Positions 62,978 through 64,000 of a stretch of 64,000 bases of DNA are shown here, one piece after another. Each line of letters starts with the position of its first letter. The stretch's first letter is position 1. Under the pieces are notes generated by a model. The model made no database searches. It worked only from the letters and a program-made list of their open reading frames with translations, and was not told the DNA's origin. The stretch is taken from positions 58,246,506-58,310,505 of the forward strand of contig CM019214.1 in assembly GCA_009741485.1 (NCBI GenBank), written 5' to 3'. This stretch comes from Malurus cyaneus samueli (Eukaryota; Chordata; Aves; Passeriformes; Maluridae). The position numbers were made by a program, and so were the translations under genes.

Positions 62978-64000
62978 CTGCAAAAGCAAAGAAACAATGG
63001 AAATAAAACACCTATTTGAAAGCTATCACAGTATTACAACATTACAAACAGAACCATTTAAAAGTTAGGTATTGCTCGGAATAAATGAATAAGTTATATA
63101 CCAGACAAATAATTTGACCCAGACTCACTTATGGAGCAAGATAAGTTTTATTTCACCCATACAACTATAAGCCCTGAAAAGTTAAAGTACACGTGGCTGT
63201 ATTGAAAAGTTTTGTCATAAGGATCAGGATATAATAAGCTCAGTACATTAATTTCCAGACATCAGAAACAGTCTGAACATCCCTAAAAACTGTCATTGCA
63301 AGACTGAATTAAACTGCAAGGCCTCCAACAGGCTATCCATCACTCCAGTCTCCTCACCTTCTGGAAAGGAGAAAGAGGGAACCCTCTAGGTTACCATAGC
63401 AATATCAAGACATAAAGAATAATACCATCAAAAACCAGTAATAATGGTTATCAATGGTATCAGTGCTACAATTATTTATTCCAAAAATTGATCAGTGCTT
63501 TAATATTTACAAATTGGTCTCTTGCAATTAACCCCAACAGATTTGGTCTTCTATAGATTGAAGTAGGCCAAATTTTGTTCCTCTAATTTCACATTCCTCT
63601 TTCTCTGAAGTGATAGTCAAGCATGGTTTTAAGTGAAATATCATTTCACTCATCTTTTCATTTCAGTACCCTTCAACAACTGCAAATAATCAGTCAAATG
63701 TCAGCTTTCAAGAGCTGTCCCTTATATGATTTGCAACATTATACAAAAGATCATTTCAGTTATTGCTCAAAAAGTTGAAATTGTTTCTCAGCAGGGAGCT
63801 CAGTGAACAATATTGGACTGGATAGGATACAGTGATATCCATAGGTAGCTTTAATCAAAAGCCATTTTCCGTTCACATTTAATAACCTCTGACCAATATT
63901 AAGTAATTATGTAGTTCAGGAAAATTCTACTCATTAAATTACATGTGTATAATGCCTAACAATGTACACATGTGTATAATAACCCCCAAAAGAATTATGA
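62978..64000 (-). other. Intron or upstream sequence, no exon seen
   Basis: AT-rich non-coding DNA to the window edge. ACATGTGTATAAT occurs twice within 40 bases near 63941-63982. No exon, repeat family or promoter is recognised. Confidence 0.4.

Overview
The window looks like a bird nuclear genome. It is AT-rich and mostly non-coding. It carries four CR1 LINE 3'-end fragments, three of them ending in the avian-type ATTCTATG-like tail, and one solo LTR resembling the avian endogenous retrovirus LTRs that carry a GCTGACCC / ATGCTCAGCAATAAAA core. A run of 10 N at 36216-36225 marks an assembly gap. There are no operons, tRNA or rRNA genes, or CRISPR arrays that I can see.

Layout. Positions 1-13286 appear intergenic, apart from a CR1 copy near 1.6-2.1 kb and one weak plus-strand splice-bounded segment at 8.2 kb. 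From 13287 to about 62977 I read one minus-strand multi-exon gene (possibly more than one) whose last exon, with the stop codon, is at 13287-13543. Small exons bounded by AG/GT on the minus strand lie at 18.5, 27.0, 28.9, 29.1, 38.0, 46.4, 48.3, 48.8, 50.3, 55.6, 56.8, 58.2, 59.5, 60.3 and 62.9 kb. Reading phases chain without a break from 62.9 kb to the stop. Where an acceptor was ambiguous I used phase to choose it, so the chain is supportive and not proof. Best supported are the exons at 13.3, 18.5, 38.0 and 50.3 kb. Those at 28.9, 29.1, 48.3, 56.8 and 60.3 kb are weaker. I do not recognise the protein. Its last residues form a LxxRLxxL core like the MIM1 motif of ESCRT-III tails.

The introns hold CR1 fragments (21.4, 32.3 and 54.5 kb), the solo LTR (24.7 kb), short tandem duplications, two perfect hairpins and A-rich tracts. 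A small CpG-rich island at 49.37-49.50 kb contains a perfect palindromic RFX/X-box (GTCGCCATGGCAAC) and a second inverted half-site pair. This is the most interesting regulatory signal in the window and may be an internal or antisense promoter. No complete gene with a start codon is contained in the window.
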